Assembly (NCBI GenBank): GCA_049613665.1
Contig: JBMZCV010000230.1
Span: forward strand, 1-6,464
Direction of reading: 5' to 3'
Length of the DNA stretch: 6,464 nt
DNA from: JBMZCV01 sp049613665
GTDB taxonomy: Bacteria > Bacteroidota > Bacteroidia > Chitinophagales > UBA2359
Shown in pieces: positions 1-5,583 of this stretch. How positions within the stretch are numbered: the stretch's first letter is position 1; each line of letters starts with the position of its first letter. Below the pieces are notes generated by a model. That model ran no database searches and had not been told where the DNA came from. It was given only the letters and a program-made list of their open reading frames with translations. A program made the position numbers and the translations under genes.

Positions 1-115
1 ATTTTCGACTACTTTCGCTACGCAAGGCAATCTTTCTCCTTTGCTTGGTGTGTGGTTGCCCAATATCTTTTTCGGCATTTTGAGTATTTATTTGCTGTGG
101 AAAGCACCTAAATAA
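1..115 (+). CDS. LptF/LptG-family permease, C-terminal fragment
   Basis: Only the final 37 codons are present; frame 2 is open from the window edge and stops at TAA 113-115. The peptide ends GNLSPLLGVWLPNIFFG, then a hydrophobic stretch, then WKAPK. This is how YjgP/YjgQ (LptF/LptG) permeases of Bacteroidota typically finish: a periplasmic-side G-x-L-x-P motif, a last transmembrane helix, and a short basic tail. In that family the protein is an inner-membrane subunit of the LptB2FG ABC transporter that extracts lipopolysaccharide and passes it to the LptC bridge. Whether it is LptF or LptG cannot be told from this fragment. The identification rests on a short tail and the general character of the last helix, so it is likely but not certain. 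The gene converges on the M42 peptidase gene, with a shared hairpin between them. Confidence 0.7.
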   Translation, partial: FSTTFATQGNLSPLLGVWLPNIFFGILSIYLLWKAPK

Positions 116-121
116 AATAAA

Positions 122-160
122 ATTAAACCTCCAAGATTTTTAAAATCTTGGAGGTTTAAT
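122..160. terminator. Perfect inverted repeat, probable bidirectional terminator
   Basis: The arms 122-140 and 142-160 are exact reverse complements around a single T at 141. The RNA stem would be about 17 bp with a 5-nt loop, built around the arm core CCTCCAAGATTTT. It lies 6 bp after the permease stop codon and 1 bp before the end of the convergent peptidase gene, so it can serve both. In the minus-strand reading the hairpin is followed by a T-rich run (complement of 104-121). In the plus-strand reading the downstream sequence is A-rich, so minus-strand termination looks the stronger. Confidence 0.7.
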
Positions 161-161
161 A

Positions 162-1178
162 TTAAAAAAACTTCTGTTCGATATACGCCATACACAAATC
201 AATAGTCGCTTCGATTCCTTTTTTATGTGTGCGTTCCATACCGTGCGAAGCAGCAACGCCAGACCCAATTAGTGCTACTCGAAAATCATTGCCTGCTCGC
301 AAAGCCGCTGAACCATCAGAGCCATAAAAAGGATATACATCAATGATATAGGGAATATTTTTTTTGTCGGCAAGCTGTACAAGTGTTTTGCGAAAAGCAT
401 AGTCGTAAGGCCCTGTCGAGTCTTTTGCACAAATAGAGCATTTCGTTTCGTGACCATCACAACCACTTCCTACAACGCCCATATCCAATACTAACAATTC
501 ATCTACCGTATCGGCATAGCCACAAGTGCCGCCATGTCCAACTTCCTCATAGTTGGAAAAAAACAATTCGACAGGAGCAGTTTTGCCTTGCTCTTTCAAG
601 CGTCTAGCGATTTCAAACAAGACATAGCAGCCAGCCTTATTATCCATAAAACGAGATTTGATATAGCCGCTTGATAGTTCTTGATAGCGTGTATCAAAAC
701 ACACAAAATCGCCAATTCTGATACCCAAATTTTTTACATCTTTAGCCGTTGTCACTTCCTCATCAATGCGAATGTGCATCGTTTTAATCGTTCTTTTTGC
801 TGTGCCAGCCTCTCTATTGACATGCGTAGATGGATTGTTGAGCAAGAGTGTTCCTGTATAAATACGGTCGTCTAGCGTATAAATACGACAATATTCACCC
901 TCGAAACTACCCAAAATAGGTCCGCCAATTTTGGATATGCCTAATGTACCATCTGCATTTATTTTGCTCACAATAGCTCCAAGTGTGTCTAAGTGTGCAG
1001 CTATCGCAAGCTTAGGTTTTTCGCCCAAACTACATTTTACCGCTTTTTTATTGGTTTGCGTTGGTTGCCAGCCATATTCTTGTAGCAAATCAATAGTATA
1101 TTTTTCAGCTTTATGTGTAAATCCAGAAGGAGAATCTAAGCTTACTAAATGCTTTAATGAATTATAATTTTTAGCCAT
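162..1178 (-). CDS. M42-family metallo-aminopeptidase
   Basis: The product is a 338-residue cytosolic co-catalytic metal aminopeptidase, a normal length for MEROPS family M42 (glutamyl aminopeptidase/FrvX/TET relatives). The conserved residues are all visible: His62 and Asp64 in AHLDT, Asp179 in FMDNKAG, the catalytic Glu211 and metal ligand Glu212 in NYEEVGHGG, Asp232 in LDMG, and His312 in ASHGMERTH. The active site therefore looks intact. Between residues 97 and 165 lies the extra domain typical of M42 enzymes. Features such as HLDTLGA, IRIDEEV, LGIRIGDFV and SSGYI recall, from memory, the M42 subfamily found in three-gene clusters with a GNAT acetyltransferase and a glutamine amidotransferase (osmolyte NAGGN pathway). 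Those partners are not adjacent here, so the substrate is open. The start is the ATG at 1178-1176, before a conserved-looking N-terminus (LKHLVSLDSPSGF). No Shine-Dalgarno sequence is seen, only an A-rich leader. The gene is transcribed alone, and its 3' end meets the hairpin at 122-160. Confidence 0.9.
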   Translation of the reverse strand: MAKNYNSLKHLVSLDSPSGFTHKAEKYTIDLLQEYGWQPTQTNKKAVKCSLGEKPKLAIAAHLDTLGAIVSKINADGTLGISKIGGPILGSFEGEYCRIYTLDDRIYTGTLLLNNPSTHVNREAGTAKRTIKTMHIRIDEEVTTAKDVKNLGIRIGDFVCFDTRYQELSSGYIKSRFMDNKAGCYVLFEIARRLKEQGKTAPVELFFSNYEEVGHGGTCGYADTVDELLVLDMGVVGSGCDGHETKCSICAKDSTGPYDYAFRKTLVQLADKKNIPYIIDVYPFYGSDGSAALRAGNDFRVALIGSGVAASHGMERTHKKGIEATIDLCMAYIEQKFF

Positions 1179-1535
1179 GTTATTTTATGTTTGTTTTTTT
1201 GTGGAAGTTAGTAAAGTTTGTTGAAAAAAATAAATATATTAACATGCGTTTGAGAAATAGTTATTGTTTTTTTTTGTAAAAATGAGCAGAAAATCGTAAG
1301 TTGTATTTATCAACTTTACTTCAAAAGGAATAAATGAAAAATTAAATATAAAACCATTATTTCTCCAAAAAATACTATAAGCGTCAAACACGAATCAACA
1401 TCGCTTATTTGGGTTGCTAACACATTGAAAATCAAGGTGTTAGCTTTCATAGCTAGGCATTTTATTTCTCTTGTTTGACTAAACCTTTTGCTATGCAAAG
1501 CGTTATACTTTATTAACCTTATTAACACAACTTAC
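1179..1535. other. Intergenic region between divergent genes
   Basis: This region is AT-rich and without a credible gene. It must hold the promoter of the minus-strand peptidase, but I could not find a convincing TAnnTTTG box for it on the minus strand. It contains a 7-bp inverted repeat (1377-1383 with 1402-1408, arm ATAAGCG) and the stronger stem-loop at 1416-1444, listed separately. A weak plus-strand promoter-like pair lies at its right end: TTTTG at 1486-1490 and TATACTTTA at 1504-1512. It would start transcription just before the small membrane protein gene. Confidence 0.5.
1416..1444. other. Strong stem-loop upstream of the small membrane protein gene
   Basis: GCTAACAC (1416-1423) pairs perfectly with GTGTTAGC (1437-1444). 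Inside it, TTGA (1425-1428) pairs with TCAA (1432-1435) around an AAA loop, with one A/G mismatch between the two stems. The whole is a 12-bp hairpin. It is followed on the plus strand by TTTCAT rather than a full T-run, so it is at best a weak terminator. It could be a protein-binding palindrome, part of a leader RNA, or the end of a short unannotated transcript. No plus-strand gene lies immediately upstream for it to terminate. Confidence 0.55.
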
Positions 1536-1889
1536 TTGACTAATTCTTTTCCAACATATCATTCCTTTTTACAAACAATAGTGTGCTATCTTTTTATTAG
1601 CATGTTTTGTTTCAATACAGCAATATATTATGCTTGTATTACTTCTTTTGATGGCCATACACTCGAATTTTGCACCCATTTAGATGGCGAAGCAGAAGAA
1701 AAAGAGCAAGAAAAAGAAGAGAAAAAAGGGGAAGAAGAAAAAGATTCAAAAATAAAACTCAACTTATTTGCTTCGAAACTCAATACCTTAAATTTTTTAT
1801 TGGGACTTTCGCATTCCGAAAATTATGCTTCTATACATGCCTTAGAAATTCCAACACCTCCTCCAGAAATACCTGTTTTTATCAGCTAA
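1536..1889 (+). CDS. Small single-pass membrane protein with Glu/Lys-rich segment, function unknown
   Basis: I do not recognise a named family. The frame is open from TTG 1488 to TAA 1887-1889. Counting from TTG 1536 gives 117 residues: a polar start, one hydrophobic helix at about 11-38, a short Cys-containing linker (LEFCTHLDG), a segment at about 50-74 made almost only of Glu, Lys and Asp, a more ordinary segment with hydrophobic residues, and a Pro-rich end (IPTPPPEIPVF). The only in-frame ATG is at 1602, but it would cut the hydrophobic helix in half. A TTG (1536) or GTG (1581) start is therefore more plausible; 1536 keeps the helix whole and lies after the promoter-like sequence at 1486-1512. 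Similar small proteins with a TM or signal helix, a charged E/K stretch and a terminal PTPPPE-like motif are, in my recollection, common hypothetical proteins in Bacteroidota. The overlapping reading in another frame is Arg/Lys-rich, as expected from an A/G-rich stretch, and looks like a shadow. Confidence 0.55.
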   Translation: MTNSFPTYHSFLQTIVCYLFISMFCFNTAIYYACITSFDGHTLEFCTHLDGEAEEKEQEKEEKKGEEEKDSKIKLNLFASKLNTLNFLLGLSHSENYASIHALEIPTPPPEIPVFIS

Positions 1890-2164
1890 TATCAAACACA
1901 GCTAATAGCTATTCTCGGTTTAACAAAAGAAACATTTTTTGGCAAGAATAACTGATGGATAACAGTTTGATTTCATTTTTTATCATATGTTTTTTCTATC
2001 ACAAAAATGTTTTTTCGACTTTTTGCTCCTAGAAAAACTATATCATTTTCTTTGCTTTTGCATAAAAAAGTTTAAAACAAAATGGATTTGTTTTGTTAAG
2101 CAGCTTTTTATGTTTCAAAGACACACTTCCAACTATTTTTATAAAAAATACTAATCTTTCGTAA
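1890..2164. other. Intergenic region upstream of the SulP gene
   Basis: No gene or clear terminator follows the small membrane protein. The region is T-rich and contains two candidate Bacteroidota promoters reading toward the SulP gene. The nearer one (2087-2116) is listed separately. The second pairs TTTG 1966-1969 with TATGTTTT 1986-1993 at a 16-bp spacing. The rest has no visible feature. Confidence 0.45.
2087..2116 (+). promoter_or_regulatory. Candidate promoter of the SulP gene with overlapping palindrome
   Basis: TTTG at 2087-2090 and TATGTTTC at 2109-2116 match the Bacteroidota sigma-A pattern TTTG/TAnnTTTG, with the last base of the -7 box off. The spacer of 18 bp is near the usual value. 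Transcription would begin near 2122, giving a leader of about 40 nt before the ATG at 2165. The -33 element lies inside the right arm of an 8-bp perfect inverted repeat (AAAACAAA 2074-2081 and TTTGTTTT 2087-2094, 5-bp loop), a placement typical of a repressor operator. The sequence is AT-rich enough for such matches to occur by chance. Confidence 0.35.
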
Positions 2165-4051
2165 ATGAAAACAGGTTTCGATTTTTCACATCTCAAAGGC
2201 GATATATTCGGTGGTATTACGGCAGGTATTGTCGCACTTCCTTTAGCCTTAGCATTCGGTTTGCAGTCTGGCTTAGGAGCTACTGCTGGTCTTTATGGTG
2301 CTATTTTTATTAGTTTTTTCGCTGCTCTTTTTGGCGGTACTAATACACAAATTTCTGGGCCTACTGCTCCCATGACAGCCGTGAGTATGGTTGTTATAGC
2401 AGGTATTGTGGCGGCCAACGAAGGCGATATAGAACGTGCTTTGCCTTATATTTTGCTGGTCTTTTTGTTGTCTGGTCTCATACAAATTGTCTTAGGATTT
2501 CTCAAAGTTGGGCAATACATACGATATATTCCATATCCCGTAGTATCTGGTTTTATGACAGGAATTGGTATCATTATTCTTATTACGCAAATGCTGCCAA
2601 TGATGGGCTACTACCCAAAAGAAGACATGAATTATGTCAATGAATTTAAGCCGCAAGCCGAAGAACTCATACTAGAAAAAATATTGAGAGACGAAGCGGC
2701 AGAAAATATTTTGGTACTAGAAGACTTTAGAGAAACCATCAAAAGAGCCGAGCAAATTACACAAACAGACATTCAAAAAGAATCGCAAACCTTAGCTGGT
2801 AGTGCCGCTTCTGGCGTTATGGGTAGTCTAAAACTATTTGGAAGAGCGGTTCAAAATATCAATTGGATAGATTTTATTTTAGCTTTAATTACTATTTTCA
2901 TTATTTTCGGCTTCAAACGCATCACAAAAGCAGTGCCCAGTACGCTTGTCGCCCTGTTGAGTGTGTCGCTTGTAGCTTATTTTCTGCTGCCAGAGTATCG
3001 TACTATTGGTACTATTCCGAGTGGTTTTCCGAGTTTGCACCTCGATATTTTCAGCAATTTTAGCTTTGCTCAAATACAACCATACATTTTTATGTCGGTT
3101 TCTCTCGCTGTGTTGGGGGCTATCGACTCGCTGTTAACTTCTATTGTGGCCGATAATATGACGAAAACAAAACACAATCCTAATCAGGAACTCATTGGGC
3201 AAGGAATAGGAAACAGTATTGCAGCACTTTTCGGTGGTATTCCAGGTGCTGGTGCGACTATTCGTACAGTTGTAAACATTGACTCTGGTGGAAAAACTAA
3301 ACTTTCGGGTATGGTTGCAGGTGTTTTGTTAATGGTTATTTTACTATCTTTAGCACCTTTGGCTTCGCAAATTCCTGCGGCAGTTTTGGCAGGTATTCTT
3401 ATTACTGTTGGTATTGGCGTGATGGACTACAAAGGCTTGCGACACATTCCACAATTGCCACGAGCAGAAGTAGCTGTAATGTTGCTAGTGCTAGTATTAA
3501 CGGTTTTTGTCGGTCTTATCGAAGCCGTTTTGGTAGGTTTGTTATTGTCTTGTGTTTTATTTATGAAAAATATTTCAGATGTAGTAGAGCATCGCACCAA
3601 AGTAGCCGACTTGAAAGAATTTTCGAGAGAAATACCTTGGGCAGATGAAGGAAATATCGTTGAAGTTATAGGCAGCAAAGTATATATCAAACACCTTGAC
3701 GGGCCTTTATTTTTCGGCTTTGCCTCTCGTTTTCAAGATATGGTAAAAGCTTTGCCAAATATAGAAATCGTAGTGATTCGTATGGATAAAGTGCCTTATG
3801 TCGATCAATCTGGTTTATATGCAATGGAAGATGCACTTTTGGATTTGCAGTCGCAAGGTATAAAAACTGTTTTTACAGATTTGCACGGACAACCTTTAGG
3901 AATGTTTGAAAACTTTAGTATCGTGCCAGATTTAGTGTCTGAAGAACATTGTTTTGAAGATTTTAAAGCTTGTACAACATGGCTCAAAACATATTTGTCC
4001 AAAGATAAAATGATAAAGAAAATGTTAGATGAAGGAAAATTAAATTTGTAG
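2165..4051 (+). CDS. SulP-family anion transporter with STAS domain, BicA-like
   Basis: This is a 628-residue inner-membrane carrier of the SulP (SLC26) family, with a transmembrane part at about 10-470 and a cytoplasmic STAS domain at about 503-610. Signature stretches are GDIFGGITAGIVALPLALAFG (TM1), SGPTAPM (64-70), SGFMTGIGI (128-136), AIDSLLTSIVAD (319-330) and GIPGAGATIRTVVN (358-371). From memory, these match the cyanobacterial sodium-dependent bicarbonate transporter BicA closely. Residues reported there for sodium and substrate binding have counterparts here: Thr67, Asp321, Thr325 and the GAT of 363-365. Bicarbonate with sodium is therefore a reasonable substrate guess, but sulfate or another anion is possible. 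Residues 151-233 form a charged, helix-like insertion much longer than the BicA loop. The STAS domain has DQSG at 547-550, with Gln where SpoIIAA-type domains carry the phosphorylated Ser. The start is the ATG before GFDFSHLKGD; there is no Shine-Dalgarno sequence. A strong terminator follows, so the gene is probably monocistronic. Confidence 0.92.
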   Translation: MKTGFDFSHLKGDIFGGITAGIVALPLALAFGLQSGLGATAGLYGAIFISFFAALFGGTNTQISGPTAPMTAVSMVVIAGIVAANEGDIERALPYILLVFLLSGLIQIVLGFLKVGQYIRYIPYPVVSGFMTGIGIIILITQMLPMMGYYPKEDMNYVNEFKPQAEELILEKILRDEAAENILVLEDFRETIKRAEQITQTDIQKESQTLAGSAASGVMGSLKLFGRAVQNINWIDFILALITIFIIFGFKRITKAVPSTLVALLSVSLVAYFLLPEYRTIGTIPSGFPSLHLDIFSNFSFAQIQPYIFMSVSLAVLGAIDSLLTSIVADNMTKTKHNPNQELIGQGIGNSIAALFGGIPGAGATIRTVVNIDSGGKTKLSGMVAGVLLMVILLSLAPLASQIPAAVLAGILITVGIGVMDYKGLRHIPQLPRAEVAVMLLVLVLTVFVGLIEAVLVGLLLSCVLFMKNISDVVEHRTKVADLKEFSREIPWADEGNIVEVIGSKVYIKHLDGPLFFGFASRFQDMVKALPNIEIVVIRMDKVPYVDQSGLYAMEDALLDLQSQGIKTVFTDLHGQPLGMFENFSIVPDLVSEEHCFEDFKACTTWLKTYLSKDKMIKKMLDEGKLNL

Positions 4052-4062
4052 AACATCATTTA

Positions 4063-4131
4063 CAATGGTTCGGATATTTATACCTTTTTTTATTAAACTG
4101 AAAAGTCTTATAAAAAATGTCCGAGCCATTG
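4063..4131 (+). other. Long hairpin after the SulP gene, 17-bp stem with U-G pairs
   Basis: The left arm 4063-4079 (CAATGGTTCGGATATTT) and right arm 4115-4131 (AAATGTCCGAGCCATTG) pair over all 17 positions in RNA from the plus strand, using two U-G wobbles. The minus-strand RNA would have two A/C mismatches instead, which points to selection on the plus-strand transcript. The 35-nt loop includes a run of seven or eight T. It begins 12 bp after the SulP stop codon. It may protect or tune the 3' end of the mRNA, or act with the terminator just downstream. There is no T-run after the right arm, so it is not itself an ordinary terminator. Confidence 0.6.
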
Positions 4132-4155
4132 ATTTAAATAACAGTTAAAAAAATA

Positions 4156-4209
4156 TAACAATTGTTACCTAGACTGTTTTCGTTTAGTAAGCAATTGTTA
4201 TTTTTTTTT
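4156..4209 (+). terminator. Intrinsic terminator of the SulP gene
   Basis: TAACAATTG (4156-4164) pairs with CAATTGTTA (4192-4200). After one bulged G, TTAC (4165-4168) pairs with GTAA (4187-4190). After a bulged C, TAGAC (4170-4174) pairs with GTTTA (4182-4186), using one wobble. Nine T residues follow at once (4201-4209). Stem plus T-run is the classic rho-independent form. An A-run before the left arm (4147-4153) could let it work weakly on the minus strand as well. Confidence 0.8.
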
Positions 4210-4426
4210 GAGTAAAAAAGTTTGTGATAGATATATGCAAAAGATACATTTATTCAAAAACTTTAAGGTTGATAACAAATGTGACTTTATCTCGAAAAAG
4301 TTACATATTTATAGCAGGATAATAAATCAGAAAATACGACATCAAAGAGTTCACTATAAATATTTAAAATTATTAATTTTTTGCTCTTCTTGTTGTAAAC
4401 AAAAATAAGTTGTCATAATATTTTGC
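4210..4426. other. Intergenic stretch without a credible gene
   Basis: This stretch is AT-rich. A 66-codon frame opens at TTG 4208, inside the terminator T-run, and ends at 4408. It is Lys/Ile-rich with no recognisable motif or start signal, so I do not call it a gene. A modest stem-loop lies at 4279-4306: ATGTGACTTT pairs with AAAGTTACAT around an 8-nt loop, with one G-U pair. It could be incidental. Confidence 0.4.
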
Positions 4427-4570
4427 CTTTTTTGTCCTTGCGAGCCTGCGAAGCAATCTAATGCTATGCCAAAGACGATAAAACGTCGTTTAACTTCATG
4501 CCTACCGCTGTCACACTGGATAGCTTCCACTTTTTCACGCTGTTCAAAAGATGTTCGCTATGACAAAAAG
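4427..4570. repeat. Imperfect inverted-repeat element of REP/MITE type
   Basis: The outer ends mirror each other: CTTTTTTGTCCTTGCGA (4427-4443) matches the reverse complement of TCGCTATGACAAAAAG (4555-4570) except for one extra T and three substitutions. A second pair lies inside: TGCGAAGCAATCTA (4447-4460) against TGGATAGCTTCCA (4517-4529). The wording GTCxTTGCGAGCxxxCGAAGCAATCT is that of a short dispersed repeat I recall from many Bacteroidota and some other bacterial genomes, where it reads GTCATTGCGAGC...GAAGCAATC. The roughly 145-bp unit is non-coding and more GC-rich than its surroundings. Its centre holds a small GACG/CGTC stem (4484-4497). No target-site duplication could be confirmed. 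It looks like a decayed or diverged copy. Confidence 0.6.
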
Positions 4571-4649
4571 TCAGTAATTTTCATTTTAGGTATTGTTATA
4601 TTTTTAGACTAATGACTTGTTGTAAAATTTTAGGGACTACATAGCCAAC

Positions 4650-4683
4650 TTGGGTTAGAGCATCAAATGTTTTCGTATATTTG
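4650..4683 (+). promoter_or_regulatory. Promoter of the sulfotransferase gene
   Basis: TATATTTG at 4676-4683 is an exact match to the Bacteroidota -7 consensus TAnnTTTG. The best upstream partner is TTG at 4650-4652, 23 bp away, at the long end of accepted spacing. Transcription would start near 4690, leaving only about a dozen untranslated bases before the ATG at 4702. This agrees with the lack of a Shine-Dalgarno sequence. Confidence 0.5.
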
Positions 4684-4701
4684 CGTATAAAAACGTAGCA
4701 G

Positions 4702-5562
4702 ATGATTATAACAGATAACTTTGTATTTGTCCATATTCCGAAAACAGGCGGCACTTTTGTCGAAAAGATATTGAAAGATGCCTTACGAAAGAAAAAAATA
4801 TTAACACCAAAACAGCAAGAAGACCGTTTGTTTCGTTGGGGAATCAAGCGGCCAACTTATCAAAAATATCAGGCACAAAGTTCCATTTATGCGAAAGCTG
4901 GCAAGATAAAATCGCAACATAACTTGTGTAAAGATATTCCGCCAAAATATGCCGATTTCGACATTGTGAGCAATATCCGAAATCCGTTTGATTGGTATGT
5001 TTCTGCTTACGAATACAAATATAAGCGGCCAGATACGCATCGTTTTTTCCAAAATCACGATACTTTGCCTGCTACTTGCGAAAAACGCTACCCAAATTTT
5101 CCAGAATTGAGCTTTGCCGAAAGCCTCGATTTTTTGTTTGAGCCTTTTATTTCTGCTCAATTAGAAGCGATGCAAATAGATAAAAAGCTAGATATTGGTT
5201 TTTTTACGCTACAATTTATCAAATTTTTCTTTAAAGAGCCTAAAAAAATTATCGCCAACTTTGACGATGCTTATATCAATAGCGATAGTTATAAAAACGA
5301 TATGTTTGATGTGCATTTTTTGCAACAAGAAAACCTAAATGCCGACTTGTTTAATTTGCTGACCAAATACAAATACGAAGCAAAAGACATTCAGTACATT
5401 CAAGAGCATCAACGCATTTTGCCACACAACAAAGGCAGAAGTAAAGCTCAAAAATGGGAAAAATATTATACGCCAGAGTTGCTAGAATTAGTGAAACACA
5501 AAGACCGCTTTTTGTTTCGCTTGTTTCCAGCTTATTTGAATGTTTTGCAAAATACCTTATAA
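4702..5562 (+). CDS. Sulfotransferase family 2-type protein (PAPS-dependent)
   Basis: The product is a 286-residue protein with the fold signatures of PAPS-dependent sulfotransferases, which move a sulfuryl group from 3'-phosphoadenylyl sulfate to an acceptor. After a first beta-strand (FVFVHI) comes the 5'-phosphosulfate loop PKTGGTF (13-19), with Lys14 as the expected key residue. A His at 73 (QHNLCKDIP) sits where carbohydrate sulfotransferases often have a catalytic base. The 3'-phosphate motif follows as IRNPFDWYVSAYEY (92-105), with Arg93 and Ser101. The C-terminal half keeps a family-like order: DVHFLQQENLNADL, HNKGRSK, and YYTPELLELV...DRFLFRLF. There is no signal peptide or membrane helix, so it is probably cytoplasmic. 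The acceptor is unknown; glycan or lipid sulfation is the usual role. The start is the ATG at 4702, just before the beta-strand. The next gene begins 21 bp after the stop with no terminator, so they may share a transcript. Confidence 0.85.
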   Translation: MIITDNFVFVHIPKTGGTFVEKILKDALRKKKILTPKQQEDRLFRWGIKRPTYQKYQAQSSIYAKAGKIKSQHNLCKDIPPKYADFDIVSNIRNPFDWYVSAYEYKYKRPDTHRFFQNHDTLPATCEKRYPNFPELSFAESLDFLFEPFISAQLEAMQIDKKLDIGFFTLQFIKFFFKEPKKIIANFDDAYINSDSYKNDMFDVHFLQQENLNADLFNLLTKYKYEAKDIQYIQEHQRILPHNKGRSKAQKWEKYYTPELLELVKHKDRFLFRLFPAYLNVLQNTL

Positions 5563-5583
5563 ACCAATAAAATAACCAACAAA

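Noticed and set aside
1316..1528. A 70-codon minus-strand frame
   Set aside because: It reads through both inverted repeats upstream of the small membrane protein gene, has no motif, and overlaps the likely promoter of that gene.
1670..1951. A 93-codon plus-strand frame, Arg/Lys-rich
   Set aside because: It is the second frame of the purine-rich stretch in the small membrane protein gene. The Arg/Lys composition follows from AGA/AAG runs, and the frame lacks the sensible helix-linker-tail order seen in the other frame.
4208..4408. A 66-codon plus-strand frame rich in Lys and Ile
   Set aside because: It begins at a TTG inside the terminator T-run, has no promoter or start signal of its own, and shows no recognisable motif; chance frames like this are common in AT-rich DNA.
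4427..4570. Possibility that the inverted-repeat element is a structured RNA gene or riboswitch
   Set aside because: The arms match a dispersed-repeat pattern rather than any riboswitch I know, and it lies more than 130 bp upstream of the next gene, separated from it by that gene's own promoter.
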